Origin: Pseudeuparius sepicola | Lineage: Eukaryota; Arthropoda; Insecta; Coleoptera; Anthribidae | DNA length: 64,000 nucleotides | Assembly: GCA_963920635.1 (NCBI GenBank) | Contig: OY987301.1 | Coordinates: 42,259,820-42,323,819 of the forward strand | Reading direction: 5' to 3' | Shown: piece after piece, positions 42,374 to 54,849 of the stretch | Layout of the letters: each line of letters begins with the position of its first letter | Position numbering within the stretch: position 1 is the first letter of the stretch | Translations under genes and position numbers: made by a program | Notes under the pieces: model-generated | Seen by the model: only the letters and a program-made list of their open reading frames with translations | Told to the model about the DNA's origin: nothing | Databases searched by the model: none

Positions 42374-43895
42374 ATAAATAACTATTATTTAAGCCATACA
42401 CTAAAACGGATAAAATAATTTTAGGTTTTCAAAATTCCTTTCAAAAAGCTTATCGCACGAAATGTTCATCCATCTAGCTTTTAGGTCAGTAATCGTAAAA
42501 TGGTGATAAGTACAGTTAAATACACTTTATCTGCACAATTTAATGATCTTTTTTCCTTTGCTCCCAAAAAACAGTTTATCTGAAGGTTTTCTCAAGGAAA
42601 AGTAGTGAACACTAAACCTAAAAAATAAAAATACTCTGGAAAAAAACCTCTATAGTAAAATAGAGTGGTTGAACGTATAGAAACTACTAACTTTATTAAA
42701 AATATTATTAAAATAAAGTGTTCTCCTCAACCAACCTTAAACATAAAGTGGAAGAGGGTAAAATATCATTTAGTAGCCTTAATTAACACACGAACACTAT
42801 TGGTCCAAGTTAGGGAAACGTATTTCAGATGGCATTATGAAGCGTATTTTCTCACTCTAAGAAAGTATGAATCAATAAATCGGAATCATAAGTTCTTATT
42901 CATAAATATTATGGAAAAGTGAGTCTCCATATTTATTCGAAAACTATGCGCTTTGATATAATTTGCCATGTGTTTTAGAATTAAATTTAAGATAGAACAT
43001 TCCTCGATAAACCATAGGCATGAGATTTGCGTATGCCTAAGTACGGTTTACATTATTCAATGTCAACTACTATACTTGGACATATCCATATGGAATGCCA
43101 TATTTTCTTGAACAGATTATAAGAATTTGTATATCTTGTCATTGGCAGCCCGTTCAGAAATGCGAAAAAATATACCCAGGATGACCTACTGATACAAACG
43201 CATTATAATGCCGTCTGAAAGGCAAACTGAGTACTCACATCCAAATATCTGTCACTAACTCCCGGCCTAGTAGTTCATTCTTACGGCGACCTTTTTTACA
43301 CTGGCACGATACATCACCTACGCTACTGGTGCTAGATCCCGAGCTTGCGAATATGAAAAGAGGGGGAGTCCCGCCGGAAAGATATTACATGCAGGCAAAA
43401 AATCGCAATGGGCCTGCAGCACGATGCTGCGGGCGTGCGGCTGGAGCATTCGTCGCGGCCCAGCCAGACAATGCGTCTGTCTGGGCTGAAGGGTGTCGCG
43501 TCTGAGCCCTTTGGAGGGCCCTGTGGCCGTCTTCAAAGGATGAGGGGGGCGAACGAAGGGGGAAAGAACAAAACCCGCGATGGAGTGACGCCTATGGTTG
43601 AAGCAGAGCAGGGAAATTTAGTTTTTATTTTCATCGATAAAATAGTCATTGAATCGGTTGCGTGCTACTAGCCGTTCAGCATTTTGACCATAATTGTCTA
43701 AGATGGTTTATGCCTTAAGCGGAGTAAGCGGCAGCTTCAGGGCTCGCGCGGCCATTTTCGGTCCGAACCCGTTCGGCGTCTGGGTCGTCCTAGAATTGAG
43801 CTCAAAGGATAAGAAATAGGCAGAGGGAGGGAGAACGTGCTTCGACCTCTTACCTATTACTGCGCATCCAATCCAAGAGAAAAAAAGGGTTTAGA
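42374..43895. other. No confirmed genes; GC-rich patch at 43320-43680
   Basis: ORFs on both strands over the GC-rich patch (43318-43671) have no recognisable domain. This may be host unique sequence. Confidence 0.4.
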
Positions 43896-44766
43896 ATTAG
43901 TGAGGTCGAGGGAGAACGAATTTTAAATTATTTCAGAAGAAATAACGAAAAATCTCAGAGAGATGCAGCGAGAGACTTACAAATTCCCCGGTCTACAATA
44001 CAAAGGGTAATGAAATTAAGCAAATTTAAAGCCTTCAAAATATTACCTGTTCAAAGGATATTCCCTGGAGATGCTGCAAGAAGACTGGAATATTGTCAAA
44101 CAATGTTAAACTTTTATTTTGCAAGAGGTGGAGCTGGATTTTTTAAACAAATTATTTGGTCCGATGAAGCTACATTTACAACGGCGGGAATATACAACCG
44201 GAAAAATAGTATATTTTGGTCTGTTGACAATCCACGGGCATTTCGTGAAGTTGTGAAATCCGGCAGAAATTCCGTGGGTGTTTGGTGCGGAATTGTGGGA
44301 AATTTTATAATGGGCCCTCTATTTTATTCAGGAAGTATGACAGGTAGGAAATACCTACATTTAATCCAGAACGAATTGGAACAATACTTTGACCAGTTGC
44401 CATTAATTTTTCTTAACCAACTCCAAGAAAGACAATTAATATGGCAGCAAGATGGCGCTTCCTTCCATAACTGTGGGCCCATAACGAAATTTTTGAACAA
44501 TTCGTTTGAAAATTGGATTGGTAAACATGGAACGATAAGGTGGCCGCCACGTAGTCCAGATTTAACCCCCTTGGATTTTTTCTTGTGGGGGCATTTAAAA
44601 AATAAAGTTTATAAGAACCGCCACGAAAATGTTGAGGAGATTAAAAGACGAGTAAAATTAGAAATTGATGTCGTAACTTAATCTTTGAAAATGTCCGAAA
44701 AAATTTCTTAAAAAGACTTAGGTTGTGTGTAAATAATAATGGAAACCATTTTGAACATTTAATGTA
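43896..44766 (+). pseudogene. Second Tc1/mariner transposase relic
   Basis: Homology begins before the first ATG (44010) with a helix-turn-helix segment (S-Q-R-D-A-A-R-D-L-Q-I-P-R-S-T) lacking a usable start. It continues through W-S-D-E-A-T-F, W-Q-Q-D-G-A-S, and W-P-P-R-S-P-D-L-T-P-L-D-F to a stop at 44681. A different frame carries the typical C-terminus to about 44766, so one frameshift near 44680 is needed. It is a different lineage from the 38681 gene. No matching TIR pair was found, although CACCCTGTAC at 45396 could be a right end. Confidence 0.8.
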
Positions 44767-47026
44767 AATGAACTCAGTAGTAAAAATAATAAATGTTTCA
44801 TAATTTCCACGAGATTTTTAATTAAGTTGAATGCAGTTGAATGGCTATAGCCACTTTAACATTCAGCCTACTAGCTTGTCAGTTTTATTATCATGGCTGA
44901 CTTGATTTGTCATAAATTTGGTTTTATTGTTTGGCCTACTCAGATCGAACATCAGACACCGACCATGAGACCATGTATCTAGTTTGATGGAGCTTCTCTG
45001 ATAAATATCTCAGAAACGGTTGGAGATAAATAGGTCAAATTATATATCGTTGGATTGAGAATTAAAAAAGGAATCCTGTGATGGTTAAGAGAAATGTGTA
45101 AGTTGTAAAATAGAAAAAACCACTTTCATTTCCGCTATAACCGGAAGTTATATTAAAAAACTGAATATTCGGGAATACTACCTAAAGGTTCTCTAATGGA
45201 TGTGTAGGTAAAAAATATATATTTTTTTATTTTGCAAAAAATGTTTTTTCGCGATAACTTTTTTACCGACCCCCGTATACAAAATTAGGGTAAACCCTCG
45301 AATTCCCCTTAATTTTTACTACAGTCTCATTTTTTGAATGACGATTTTATGTTAACGTGTCTCCACGTAGCACACTTTTTCCGCTTGGATGGGCCACCCT
45401 GTACTTAGGTTTCCAATTTCGACGTGATAGCATCAGAAACTGTTGTTATCAGTTGGAATTAATGTATAAAAATTACGCGGCTGTCCACAAAGATAGTTTC
45501 TCCCAACTATATACTTCCTAAAAGGAGATTTTCTATAATCCTGCCTAATCCTAAAAAGGGGCAATACCTAATTTGTTGAACTCTCGGTTGAACCTGTTGC
45601 TGGTTCATACGAGGTATGTTCCTCGTATCTGCGATACTCCGGCCACCATTACCAAGGCCAATCCAAGCGAGAACCCTAAACCAAAAAAGAAGAACTCCAT
45701 TTGACGAAAGCCAATTGAACACATATAAACATCAGAATTGCGAACTTAGCCAGTATATTCATAATAAGTATCGTAAATGCAAGTATTTACGTACAGCGCA
45801 ATTACAATATTAAATTTTTTAATTACCTAACCTTAACCGAACCTAACCTACAGCTATCAACGTGAATGTCTATTTTGTGAAGTACGTATTTCTATTGCTG
45901 CCTAGTTCCTGGGAATTACGACCATAAAAAATCAACAATGTGCTCAGTGCTTCGCAGTATGCCCGATTCCCGCTGGAAGGTTATCCAGTTGGTCGTTGGT
46001 CGTGGTCGTCGGACTGAGTATCTCTCCGCAAACAACTTGTGTCGGCCGAGGGAAATGAAATTCACTACCTACTTCCTGTTCACGCATTTTGGGGTATCAA
46101 ATGGATTGACATTGGAAAATTAAAAAGGTAATAAATTAACTACGCCCATGCTGCACTTAGCGTCACATCAGAAAACTGTTTCCCCAAAAATTTAAAACTC
46201 CCAGAAAAATTATCGAACCATTTCCTCAATATTTCTAAATTTTTTGAGATATCTGGGAATAAGTAAAAAATAAATAAATTTAGGATATGTTGATGCAATT
46301 GGCAACAACGCGCCGGAAGTTGCAGGCCCCCATTCGATGTTTACTAGCTCGGCCAGTCAGAAGCGCCGTTAATTAGGGGTTTAAATGCACTTCTTATTCT
46401 TATTCTTATTTATTTCTTTGTTTATTTTACTTTTTTAATTTCGAATTCGTTTTACGCTAATTTTTACCTACCTGTGGTTAAAATTTTTTGCATCATGACT
46501 AAATCACCCTGTATTATTAAGTATGTTTCAGCATTAACATAAACAACATACCATCTTCAGATAAGCCAATAGGTACATGAATTTTTTTAATTATAAAATT
46601 GTTTTCTATTCTTTAAAACCCGATAGTTTTGTACATATTAAATGTCCTAAAAAAATTAAATGTGTCAAAATGATTCTTTTCATATAATATAAAACCTAAA
46701 AAAACATTAATATTTATACTCAATCCTTACAACAACATTTTGGTAATAATGGTTTTTTAAATAGGTACAGAGGTATGTATTGAGACCTTAATATTTTAGA
46801 AATATTCAAAAGAGAGGTATGTTTAATTGTTCTTTATCTTTATAAAGAAGACGTATCTTTATCTTTTATTTTAATATGTATGACAGTGACCGTTTACGGT
46901 GGAGACATCGAAAAAGCGTTTTGTCTGCCGTCGCTTTTAGTATGCGTTTGCAGTCATTAGATGCCTTTTTGTGCACTATATGGCACCTGTCATTTAAAAT
47001 TATGATTTTGATGGCGTACTTTGTTT
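44767..47026. other. About 2.2 kb without genes
   Basis: AT-rich, with short low-complexity ORFs only. Confidence 0.4.
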
Positions 47027-47030
47027 TTAA
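47027..47030. repeat. TTAA target site, left
   Basis: Matches TTAA at 53288-53291. Confidence 0.75.
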
Positions 47031-48420
47031 GGGGGGGTTTCCGACAGCGAAAGTGACATTAGATTTCGTATTTTTTTAAGTTGTAAGGTAAAAGTCTCTA
47101 ATTCTGACACTCTAAGAGGAAATATGAAATCGTAAATACAGTATTTTTATATATTTCATCTAAAATAAACAGGAATTTGTTTATAGGCATGTGCAGGTTA
47201 TTTAAATTAATAATAACAATAATAATAAAAATTTAATACATGCATGTATTATTTTTTTTTAAAAATTATAGCCTCTGCACTTGAACATAAATGTGACACA
47301 CATAAATGTAAAATGTCCTAATTTTGACATCTAAAATTCATTATTCTGACACTGTCTAAATTTGTGACACGCCAACCTACCTAATTATGACACAGAAATA
47401 ATATTACCATAAGGCATAAATATACTCAAATTAAAACAAATAAGTTAATTGAAAGAAAACATTTATTACTTTTTTATGTATCTGCAGTATTTTCAAAAAA
47501 CAATAAACAAGTATTCAAATCATTTATTCGAATTCTAGAAGCTCGGGAACATTGTATACGCCTCTGTTATTTATCATAACTGGTTTTTTAATTTTTTTAA
47601 CAATTTCGTCAAATTTATACCATAAGATGTCTTTTGATTTAGGCCATTTCCAATTATTTGCACTTTTAGTCATGACACTAACAAATGCTTCGTCTATTTT
47701 GAGATCTTCAATTATTCCTGGAAATTTTTCGCTATTGTAATCTACAATAACAAAATCTCCGAAAACTATTTTTTTTTGTTCATTGTTGATTTCAAGATTA
47801 GTATGGGGTGGGGAAGAAATTCCCTCATTACTAGACTCGCCATTCTCAGTGGAAGCTCTGTTTTTGTTAGAACTAAAAACGTTGCGTTTGACATTTGTTC
47901 TTTTTGTGTTCTCATTTGTTTTCAGTTTTTTTGTAATTTGCTTCTTCTGGATCCTATTTTCTTCTCTTTGCCTTTTTCTATTTTCTTTTTCCTGTTCTTT
48001 TTTGTCTTTTTCGTCTTGTTTTCCTTTATAGTAAGCCTTCCACTGCTCAGAGCTAGCAACGCTTGGAACCTTTACAGCAGGCTTTCTCTTTTTTTCGCAA
48101 TTTATTGGTTCTGGCCAAAAAAGGATTTGCTTAAATGGTGTTGGAATTTGAAATGGAATATTACTATTTTCTTTTATTAGCCCGAGGCTTTTGCTAGGTG
48201 ATGTCTCTTCTTTTGTTTTGGCATCTAATATCGTGGAATTTAGTTCTTGCTTATCAATGATACTTTCTAGAGTACCTTCATCATTTTCTTTGGCATTTTC
48301 TTCGCAAGATTCAGAATTAGTAGGTGATCCCAGATTTGATAATAATACGTCGTTTGTCTTCACTTCAGTTCTTTCTTTTGACACGCTAGGTACTACCACT
48401 AGGTCTAAATTATCTTGTGC

Positions 48421-48600
48421 CACAGCTAAGACATTCTCTGCATTACTTTTCTTGGTAGTTTCTTCACTTTTGTCTTCACCTTTTGAATCCTCGTCGAACT
48501 GTTGCACTGTCACAGCTAAGACATTCTCTGCATTATTTTTCTTGGTAGTTTCTTCACTTTTGTCTTCACATTTTGAATCCTCGTTGAACTGTTGCACTGT
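48421..48600 (-). repeat. 90-bp in-frame duplication in the transposase linker
   Basis: CACAGCTAAGACATTCTCTG recurs at 48421 and 48511. It encodes two copies of a 30-residue unit with E-D-K-S-E-E-T-T-K-K and few differences, so it is a recent expansion. Confidence 0.85.
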
Positions 48601-49547
48601 CATCCCATTTTCTAATTCATTTTGGTTATCAATTAAAAGGTCATTTAACCAGTCAGCCTCCATTACTAAGATATCTTCATTTCGCGTATCTAAAATGCCT
48701 GCATTCTCGATCTCTAAGTCATTCTCTTCAATACTAATTTCAACTGCACCCTTTCTTGTCGGATTGTTCTCTGTTTTCTCTATATGATCTTTAAGATTTT
48801 TCCACAAGTTAAAGAGAGACATATCTGAAAGTCTACCCGTCCATTCAGATGCTCTACTATAGCACGTCTTAAATTCTTTCAGCTTACCAATGTCTATGAT
48901 TTTTTCAAGAAATGTCATGTTTTCCCTATTGAATGTACCTGTATCGTTCAAGATATCTGCCTGAGCATTTTCTTCCTTATTTTGTATCAAGCTGTCACTT
49001 TTCGAACTGATTAGTTTTTTGTAATCTATAGAATTTGGATTAAAAGGAAACAATCCGCAAGTCCTAAAAGCGTTATTTAACATATTTGGCGTGATTGTTT
49101 CCTTTATAACTGAATCAAGCAAAGGGGCAAAATTTTCTTTTCTAATCCTCTGCCTGTTGTTGTCTAACTTGAACTTTTCGACAGCTTTTTTCCACGCATT
49201 TTTTAATGGGTGAAATACTCCCACATCCATGGGCTGTATAATATGCGTTGAATTTGGATATAAACTAATCAGTACAATACCATTTTTTGAACAGAATTCA
49301 CTCAAGTGTAAAGTTAGATGAGATTTGTGGCCGTCAACAAAGAAGAGGACTGGCAAAGGAATTTGTTTTTCGATTAACCACGGGTGAAAAATATTAGACA
49401 CATATTCGTAGAAGCTTTGAGAGGTCATCCAGCCTGATTCTGATTTGCCTAAACCCCATTTATTAGGCATAAGAGCAACAATACTTTGAGGTATTCTCTC
49501 ATATGCAAAAAGGGCCATTGGAGGGGGCAATTCGCCTGCTGCGTTAG

Positions 49548-51715
49548 CTAAAACAAATAAACAAATGTTGCTAGAGTAAATCAGGGTATTTGTGTGATAG
49601 TGTGATGTGTGTGTGTGTATCTATGGTGTTAGACAGGTGTGAATGTTATAACAATCCTAGGTTTGCTATACTTGGGTCTGTCCAATAAAATCCTGTTACC
49701 TTCGTTAAATATACAAGATTTATTTATTACAATTTTTGAGACATTACAATTTTGATCGTACAACTTTAAAATGATAACAGTGTAAAATAAATTTTTTATA
49801 ATGAAGTTAAATTTGAGCAATTACAATAAACTAGGAGAGTTAAATTTAGTTAATAATTGGTTTGAGAACAATAAAAAGGTCGAATTGTCTTTACAAATAC
49901 TCTGACTGTTCAGCTATAAGTTCTTTGAACCTTGATCCTTAAGTTGGAACTGAGTGTATCGTTTCTTACGCTCAAACGAGGCTCGTAGAAGTGTGGGGCG
50001 TGGCTAGGGCTTCCTCCGGTCCTTGTCTGCTCAAATAGGCGTTGCAGATGTTGAGGCTAGCAGATATCTCAGGGCGTCGCCGAAGTAGAGCTGACCAGGA
50101 GTCAACACCTATGCCTACGCAACTCTCGTCACGTTGTTCCTTCGTCAGAGGGCTGTGATCGTAGCGTCCTCAGAGATGGTGTGCAAGCATGAACAGATCA
50201 GAAAGAAAGTAGCATTAGACAAGGTCTAAGCCTTTTACAGAAATTATAAACCAATAGGTTACGATTAATATTTAAAATTGAATTATGATACTAAAGTTAT
50301 TAAATATTGACAAATGATGAAAATTAAACGATTAGAACTATACTAAATTAAGGGGAACTATGCATAGTTTTTTTAAATTTTATAGATAATATTATTGAAC
50401 TGTCCGGAATAGCAAAGTGCTTAATATTTAATAAGAAAAAAATTTTGAGAATGCTCCAGCCCGAATTCTTGAAATTTAAGATATTTTAATACTTATTTAA
50501 CGCGAAAAGTTTATTTGAGACCTGAACGGTAAAATAGAGAAACTAAGAAAGCTGATAAACTAAAGGCAATATGAATTTATTAGGAAAGTGAAAATATCGG
50601 TATCAGATTTACTTGAGTGGCCCGGTACCACAGAATCGAGACCTAACTCGAAAAATAAGAAAGTAACGTGTGACCAATGTGACCAAAACTTGAAAATATT
50701 CAACAAGATAACAGCCGCAAGATGGTGGGTATTCAAAAAAAGGACAATGCTATGTTTCTGAGTTAAAGATGGCCGGGGCCTTGGACGAAATGAGTCCTTC
50801 AAAAAAATAGCACGTCTAACAAAAAACGCCACAGGTGAGTAGTAAAGTTGCTGAACTAAGCAAAAATCAAAAGAAATTACTCACCTGTGGGGTTTTCCGG
50901 GAGAAACAGCCACCACCTGCTTGCTGTGTCCCGCGCTTCCTCAGCTACGCAGCCAAAAAGGAAATGCCTCGGGCAAGCGTCGCTGCCTCACGACGCCGTG
51001 GACATAGAAAAGAGAAAAACGCAAAAATATTAGTCACACGAAGTCAATCCCCGATATTAAGACACAAAACCACTCAAATAAATCACCGATGGCAAAAATT
51101 CAACTAGATAAAAGCCGAAAATGCCGAAAATTTGGCGGGAAATGGGCAGATGCCTCTGCGCGACTCGACACACACGAAGACGGGAGCAAACTCTTCCCAG
51201 GTCGGACCCTACCGGCCGATCGCTGGCAGGACCTACGTCATCCGACCAATCAGGTTTTAGCAAGACACGCATTTAATCAACTAAACAGTATTTATGTTCA
51301 CATTATGCATCAACAGAACCGAAAAATCGAGTAATTCATAATACAGATCTTTAACTACATACCTGCTGAAATGTAAACACACACTTGAATTTTTGCATTT
51401 TGAATATGCCAGGGTTCGAGGCTAGTACACGGCCATTTCCGTATATAGCGCGCGAAAATTTGAATTAGTTGAAATTTTAAAATTTGAAAAAGTGGTAATA
51501 AAATTGAATACAATGTTATAAATGAATTGAAACTGTACGAAGAATAAATTAGTTATTTAGTATAAGATATTATGAGATATGTTCGAAAATAATGACTTTA
51601 TGTTAATAACAAAATATAAAAAAACGAGTAACGGATTTTGAAATGGAAAAATCCGTTACAATGTGTGCGTGTGTAAGTATGTAGGTACGTATATGTGCTA
51701 TATGGGGATTTATAC
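49548..51715 (-). other. Intron of the pogo transposase, 2.2 kb
   Basis: Bounded by GT...AG on the minus strand. It includes unrelated sequence, among it a hairpin at about 50825-50890 whose stem reads CCACAGGTGAGTA on both strands. No separate gene was supported. Confidence 0.7.
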
Positions 51716-52560
51716 CTGCTATCAGAGTTGTGATACACTCCTTTTTATCATTTGCCGTATAATTGTAAACAGTCTTGCTTCCTTTTAATACTAATGCCTT
51801 TTTTCCTTTCGGGCACAAAAAAAATGCGCTCTCGTCGGCATTAAAAATTCGTCTCGGGTCGGAAACAGTATTCATTAAGTCGTTTTCTTTTAAATAAGTT
51901 TCAATTTCCAAAAACCAGTTTCTAAGCTTGTCCTCTGTTACAGCTGCACGTGTATTGACTAAGTTTTGTGTCATTCTTCTGCTTATCTCGGGATGACGGC
52001 GAAGGAAACATTCATACCATCGTCGTCCAGGTTTGCCATCTTTGAATGAGTTAGCGCGTTTCTTCTTTTTTAAAATATCCGCTACACTATTAACTAGCTG
52101 CTCTTTGGAAACTGGAAATCCTAATTGGGCTACGTGGATAATCCATTGTATTAAAACGTTTTCTTCGTCTTTTGTTAAGACCGTTGGAGCACCTGCACTA
52201 CATTCTATGGGGTATTTTCCCTTAATTTTGTAATGTAGTTGTCTTTGGTATATTAAATTGCCGACTGGCTGTTTTAATGGGAGTTCCATTCTTTATTGCT
52301 GTTAGTGCCAACTGTAAGGTTTCCAAACTGTATTTACAATTTTTTTTTGTCGACATTCTGAAAACAATAAATTTCTAGTTTCTAAATCTGACACAGTTTA
52401 TCCTAAATGTGACACCCCCTGTCAGAATTAGGAAAACGTTATCTAATGGTATTTTGAGAGAGAACAAAATTTATATATGTAGGTAATAATGGAATAGAAA
52501 AAGATAAAACATATGTTCATTCCTTTGCCATTGTTCCTAAATGTGACACAATGTGTCACA

Positions 52561-52587
52561 CCTAACCTAACCTAACCTAACCTAACC
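52561..52587 (-). repeat. Interstitial telomere-type repeat (CCTAA)5
   Basis: Five uninterrupted CCTAA units (TTAGG on the minus strand), the ancestral insect telomere motif, inside the 5' part of the pogo element. Confidence 0.8.
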
Positions 52588-53287
52588 ATCCAATTTAGAG
52601 GTACTTAATTCTGACACAGGTTTTTATTTTAAACCAGACGTAAACAAGAGCATTTTTTTTCGAAATTGATTACTTTCTACCATAACAAAACGGTAGTTTA
52701 TAAATCTAAACGGCTATAAATTATATTAAACTCATTAACTTACCTGAAATCTATGCACGTTAGGCAAATTTTTAGTAGACAACTGACACAAAACACCGGC
52801 GGTTGCAAGGGGTCGCCATTAGTGAGTTTTTTAAATATTCGGTCGGTCGGCAATACAGGGATTTTCAACTGCAGTAATAAAAATATGATCATAGATGGAG
52901 CTACAGTAGTTAAATTCGCACTTTTGGGAACTATTTGCTTATTTAAGTGGTTTATTATAAAAGTGTCAGTATTACATACAGTGTCAGAAATAGGGGCTGT
53001 TACCTTATAGCATAAAATCTAATAACATTTTGCCTGGCAAAAATTTAGTACAAACATCTCTGTCTTCATTGTAATCATAAGATCTTAAAGCATATGCACT
53101 GGAATTATTATTTTTCCCAAGGTTTTCATAACCTATAAAATAAAACACTGCTTTTAAGATCTTATGATTAAAATGAAGACAGATGTTTTTATTAAATTTT
53201 TGCCACGTAAAATGTTATCAGATTTTATGCTACACAACTTAAAAAAATACGAAATATAACGTCACTTTCGCTGTCGGCAACCCCCTC

Positions 53288-53291
53288 TTAA
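53288..53291. repeat. TTAA target site, right
   Basis: Pairs with 47027-47030. Confidence 0.75.
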
Positions 53292-53367
53292 CAAGATTCA
53301 AAATGTAATAACTAACGCCAAACCAACACAAAATTTTCAGGTTAAAAGAAAAACCATGGAATGTATA

Positions 53368-53660
53368 AATGCGCTAAAAAGAATAAAATAATATTTTCTT
53401 TTAAAACTTTTACTATCAACTTATAACGTCATTCCACAATTTATATGATATAAAAGCTTGTCGCGAGATTTAAGTAGTGGTATTTACTTAGTTTGAAAAC
53501 TTAAATCTCGCGACAAGCTTTTATATCATATAAATTGTGGAATGACGTTATAAGTTGATAGTAAAAGTTTTAAAAGAAAAGATTATTTTATTCTTTTTAG
53601 CGCATTTAAATAAAAGCTTTTTTTAAAAATATTTTTTTACTTTTAATTTATTTTGTAATT
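53368..53660. repeat. Long hairpin of composite copy B
   Basis: Stem identical in sequence to copy A around TCGCGACAAGCTTTTATATC; the loop is the same 25 bases. Confidence 0.85.
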
Positions 53661-53789
53661 TTTAGTTTGGCCAGGTGTCTGAGTCTATTCATCTCAGTTA
53701 ACGCATCATTGTTGCAAGGTCGTTTGCCGGTTAGTTTAGAACAGTCTAGCTCTTCAATGAGGAGACCTTCTAATGACCATCTTGGGTGT

Positions 53790-54225
53790 TCCGCCATGTT
53801 GGATTTAGAATGACGTCACACATATAATCATGCATTGTCATCCAAATTAAACGTGTGTACAAAATTTCAGCTCGATCGGTTGAAATTTAACTAGTCCGCC
53901 ATCTTGAGTGTTCCGCCATGTTGGATTTAGAATGACGTCACACATATAATCATGCATTGTCATCCAAATTAAACGTGTGTACAAAATTTCAGCTAGATCG
54001 GTTGAAATTTAACTAGTCCGCCATCTTGAGTGTTCCGCCATGTTGGATTTAGAATGACGTCACACATATAATCATGCATTGTCATCCAAATTAAACGTGT
54101 GTACAAAATTTCAGCTCGATCGGTTGAAATTTAACTAGTCCGCCATCTTGGGTGATCCGCCATGTTGGATTTAGAATGACGTCACACATATAATCATGCA
54201 TTGTCATCCAAATTAAACGTGTGTA
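53790..54225 (-). repeat. 122-bp tandem repeat of composite copy B, four units
   Basis: TTGGATTTAG recurs at 53801, 53921, 54043 and 54165. One unit is 120 bp because of a CA loss. Confidence 0.9.
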
Positions 54226-54288
54226 CACAACAAATTACATACATACATACATACATACATACATTGCAAGTTAAATAAAAGCTTTTAA

Positions 54289-54849
54289 TAAATAAGCACG
54301 CGCTGAACAGCCGCTGCTTTAAACTACAAGCGCATAATTTTTGGGTTTCCATTTGCTTCAATAAGCGGCTTGCTTTCAGCGCGGCTGTCTAACCTCATTT
54401 TAATCACGAGCAAGTATTTAATAGAACTAGTGTCTAGAAGAGTTTGTAAAACGTGTTGCATGTTCGGGATACTTTTTCTTAAGAGTTAATAAGCACATGA
54501 TACTGAAACTGAAACATAAGACTGAAAAGCCGACTACTGGCAGCTAACTTCAGTCCGTGATTAAAAAAACTGTGTCTAGCCTCGCGGTACAGCGGTATCC
54601 AAATAAATCCCATTAAAGACTGACGTAGGAACGATGATTAATTTATTTAATTGGTATTTCTTAGAATCACGGCACAATTATTTTATCGACATGTTAATTT
54701 TTGAGTGCCCTAAATGGGGCTTTAGGCAAAATGCTCGTAGAAAAATAAACACATATCTAATACTTTGTCGTACAAAAAAACCCACCAGTTATGATTATTG
54801 GTCGTTTGAATTACCTACTCCCCTCATAACTCGCTCGTTGAATAATACA
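54289..54849. other. No gene recognised
   Basis: The 105-residue ORF at 54634-54951 runs into the next foldback element and has no recognisable domain. Confidence 0.4.

Larger units (their letters stand above)
47524..52356 (-). pseudogene. pogo/Tigger transposase, two exons, one frameshift
   Basis: Exon 1 runs from 52356 to 51716 (donor G|GTATAA), exon 2 from 49547 (acceptor TTTTAG|C) to 47524; the junction restores the family motif A-N-A-A-G-E-L. The N-terminal psq helix-turn-helix starts at an ATG at 52354-52356 but goes out of frame near 52236-52243, consistent with a 2-bp loss; the downstream frame is open from 52289. Next come a CENP-B-type DNA-binding domain and the DDE domain (N-A-D-E-S-A, F-V-D-G-H-K-S-H, I-Q-P-M-D-V). 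A long acidic/lysine-rich linker has a 30-residue tandem duplication. The C-terminus holds F-G-D-F-V-I-V-D-Y and F-P-G-I-I-E-D, then W-K-W-P, a small beta-rich module I have seen in related insect proteins. Confidence 0.85.
47086..53005 (-). mobile_element. pogo/Tigger transposon, 5.9 kb
   Basis: TA (47084-47085 and 53006-53007) flanks inverted ends AGGTAAAAGTCTCTAATTCT and AGGTAACAGCCCCTATTTCT, both followed by GACACT. The motif TCTGACAC or its variants recurs in both subterminal regions (47100-47400, 52380-52620, 52960-52990), a plausible transposase-binding array. It encloses a two-exon transposase gene on the minus strand. Excising it in silico rejoins the arms of the host MITE. Confidence 0.85.
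47031..53287. mobile_element. Palindromic MITE split by a pogo element
   Basis: Left arm 47031-47083 (GGGGGGGTTTCCGACAGCGA...) continues at 53008 after the insertion; the right arm is its inverted copy ending CAACCCCCTC at 53287. With the insertion removed, the unit is about 335 bp, nearly fully palindromic, and flanked by TTAA. TTAA plus a G-run end suggests piggyBac-type mobilisation. Confidence 0.85.
53368..54288 (-). mobile_element. Composite repeat element, copy B (inverted)
   Basis: Same order as copy A at 13647-14695, in reverse: hairpin, single-copy block, four tandem units, (ATAC)n, AAAAGCTTTT end. The outermost part of one hairpin arm is missing here (the left end starts at AATGCGCTAAAAAG), so it is slightly truncated. 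Confidence 0.75.

Noticed and set aside
43318..43671. Opposed ORFs of 72 and 87 residues
   Set aside because: Mutual shadows in GC-rich DNA; nothing recognisable.
47552..48787. Plus-strand ORFs of up to 198 residues
   Set aside because: Antisense shadows of the pogo transposase exon.
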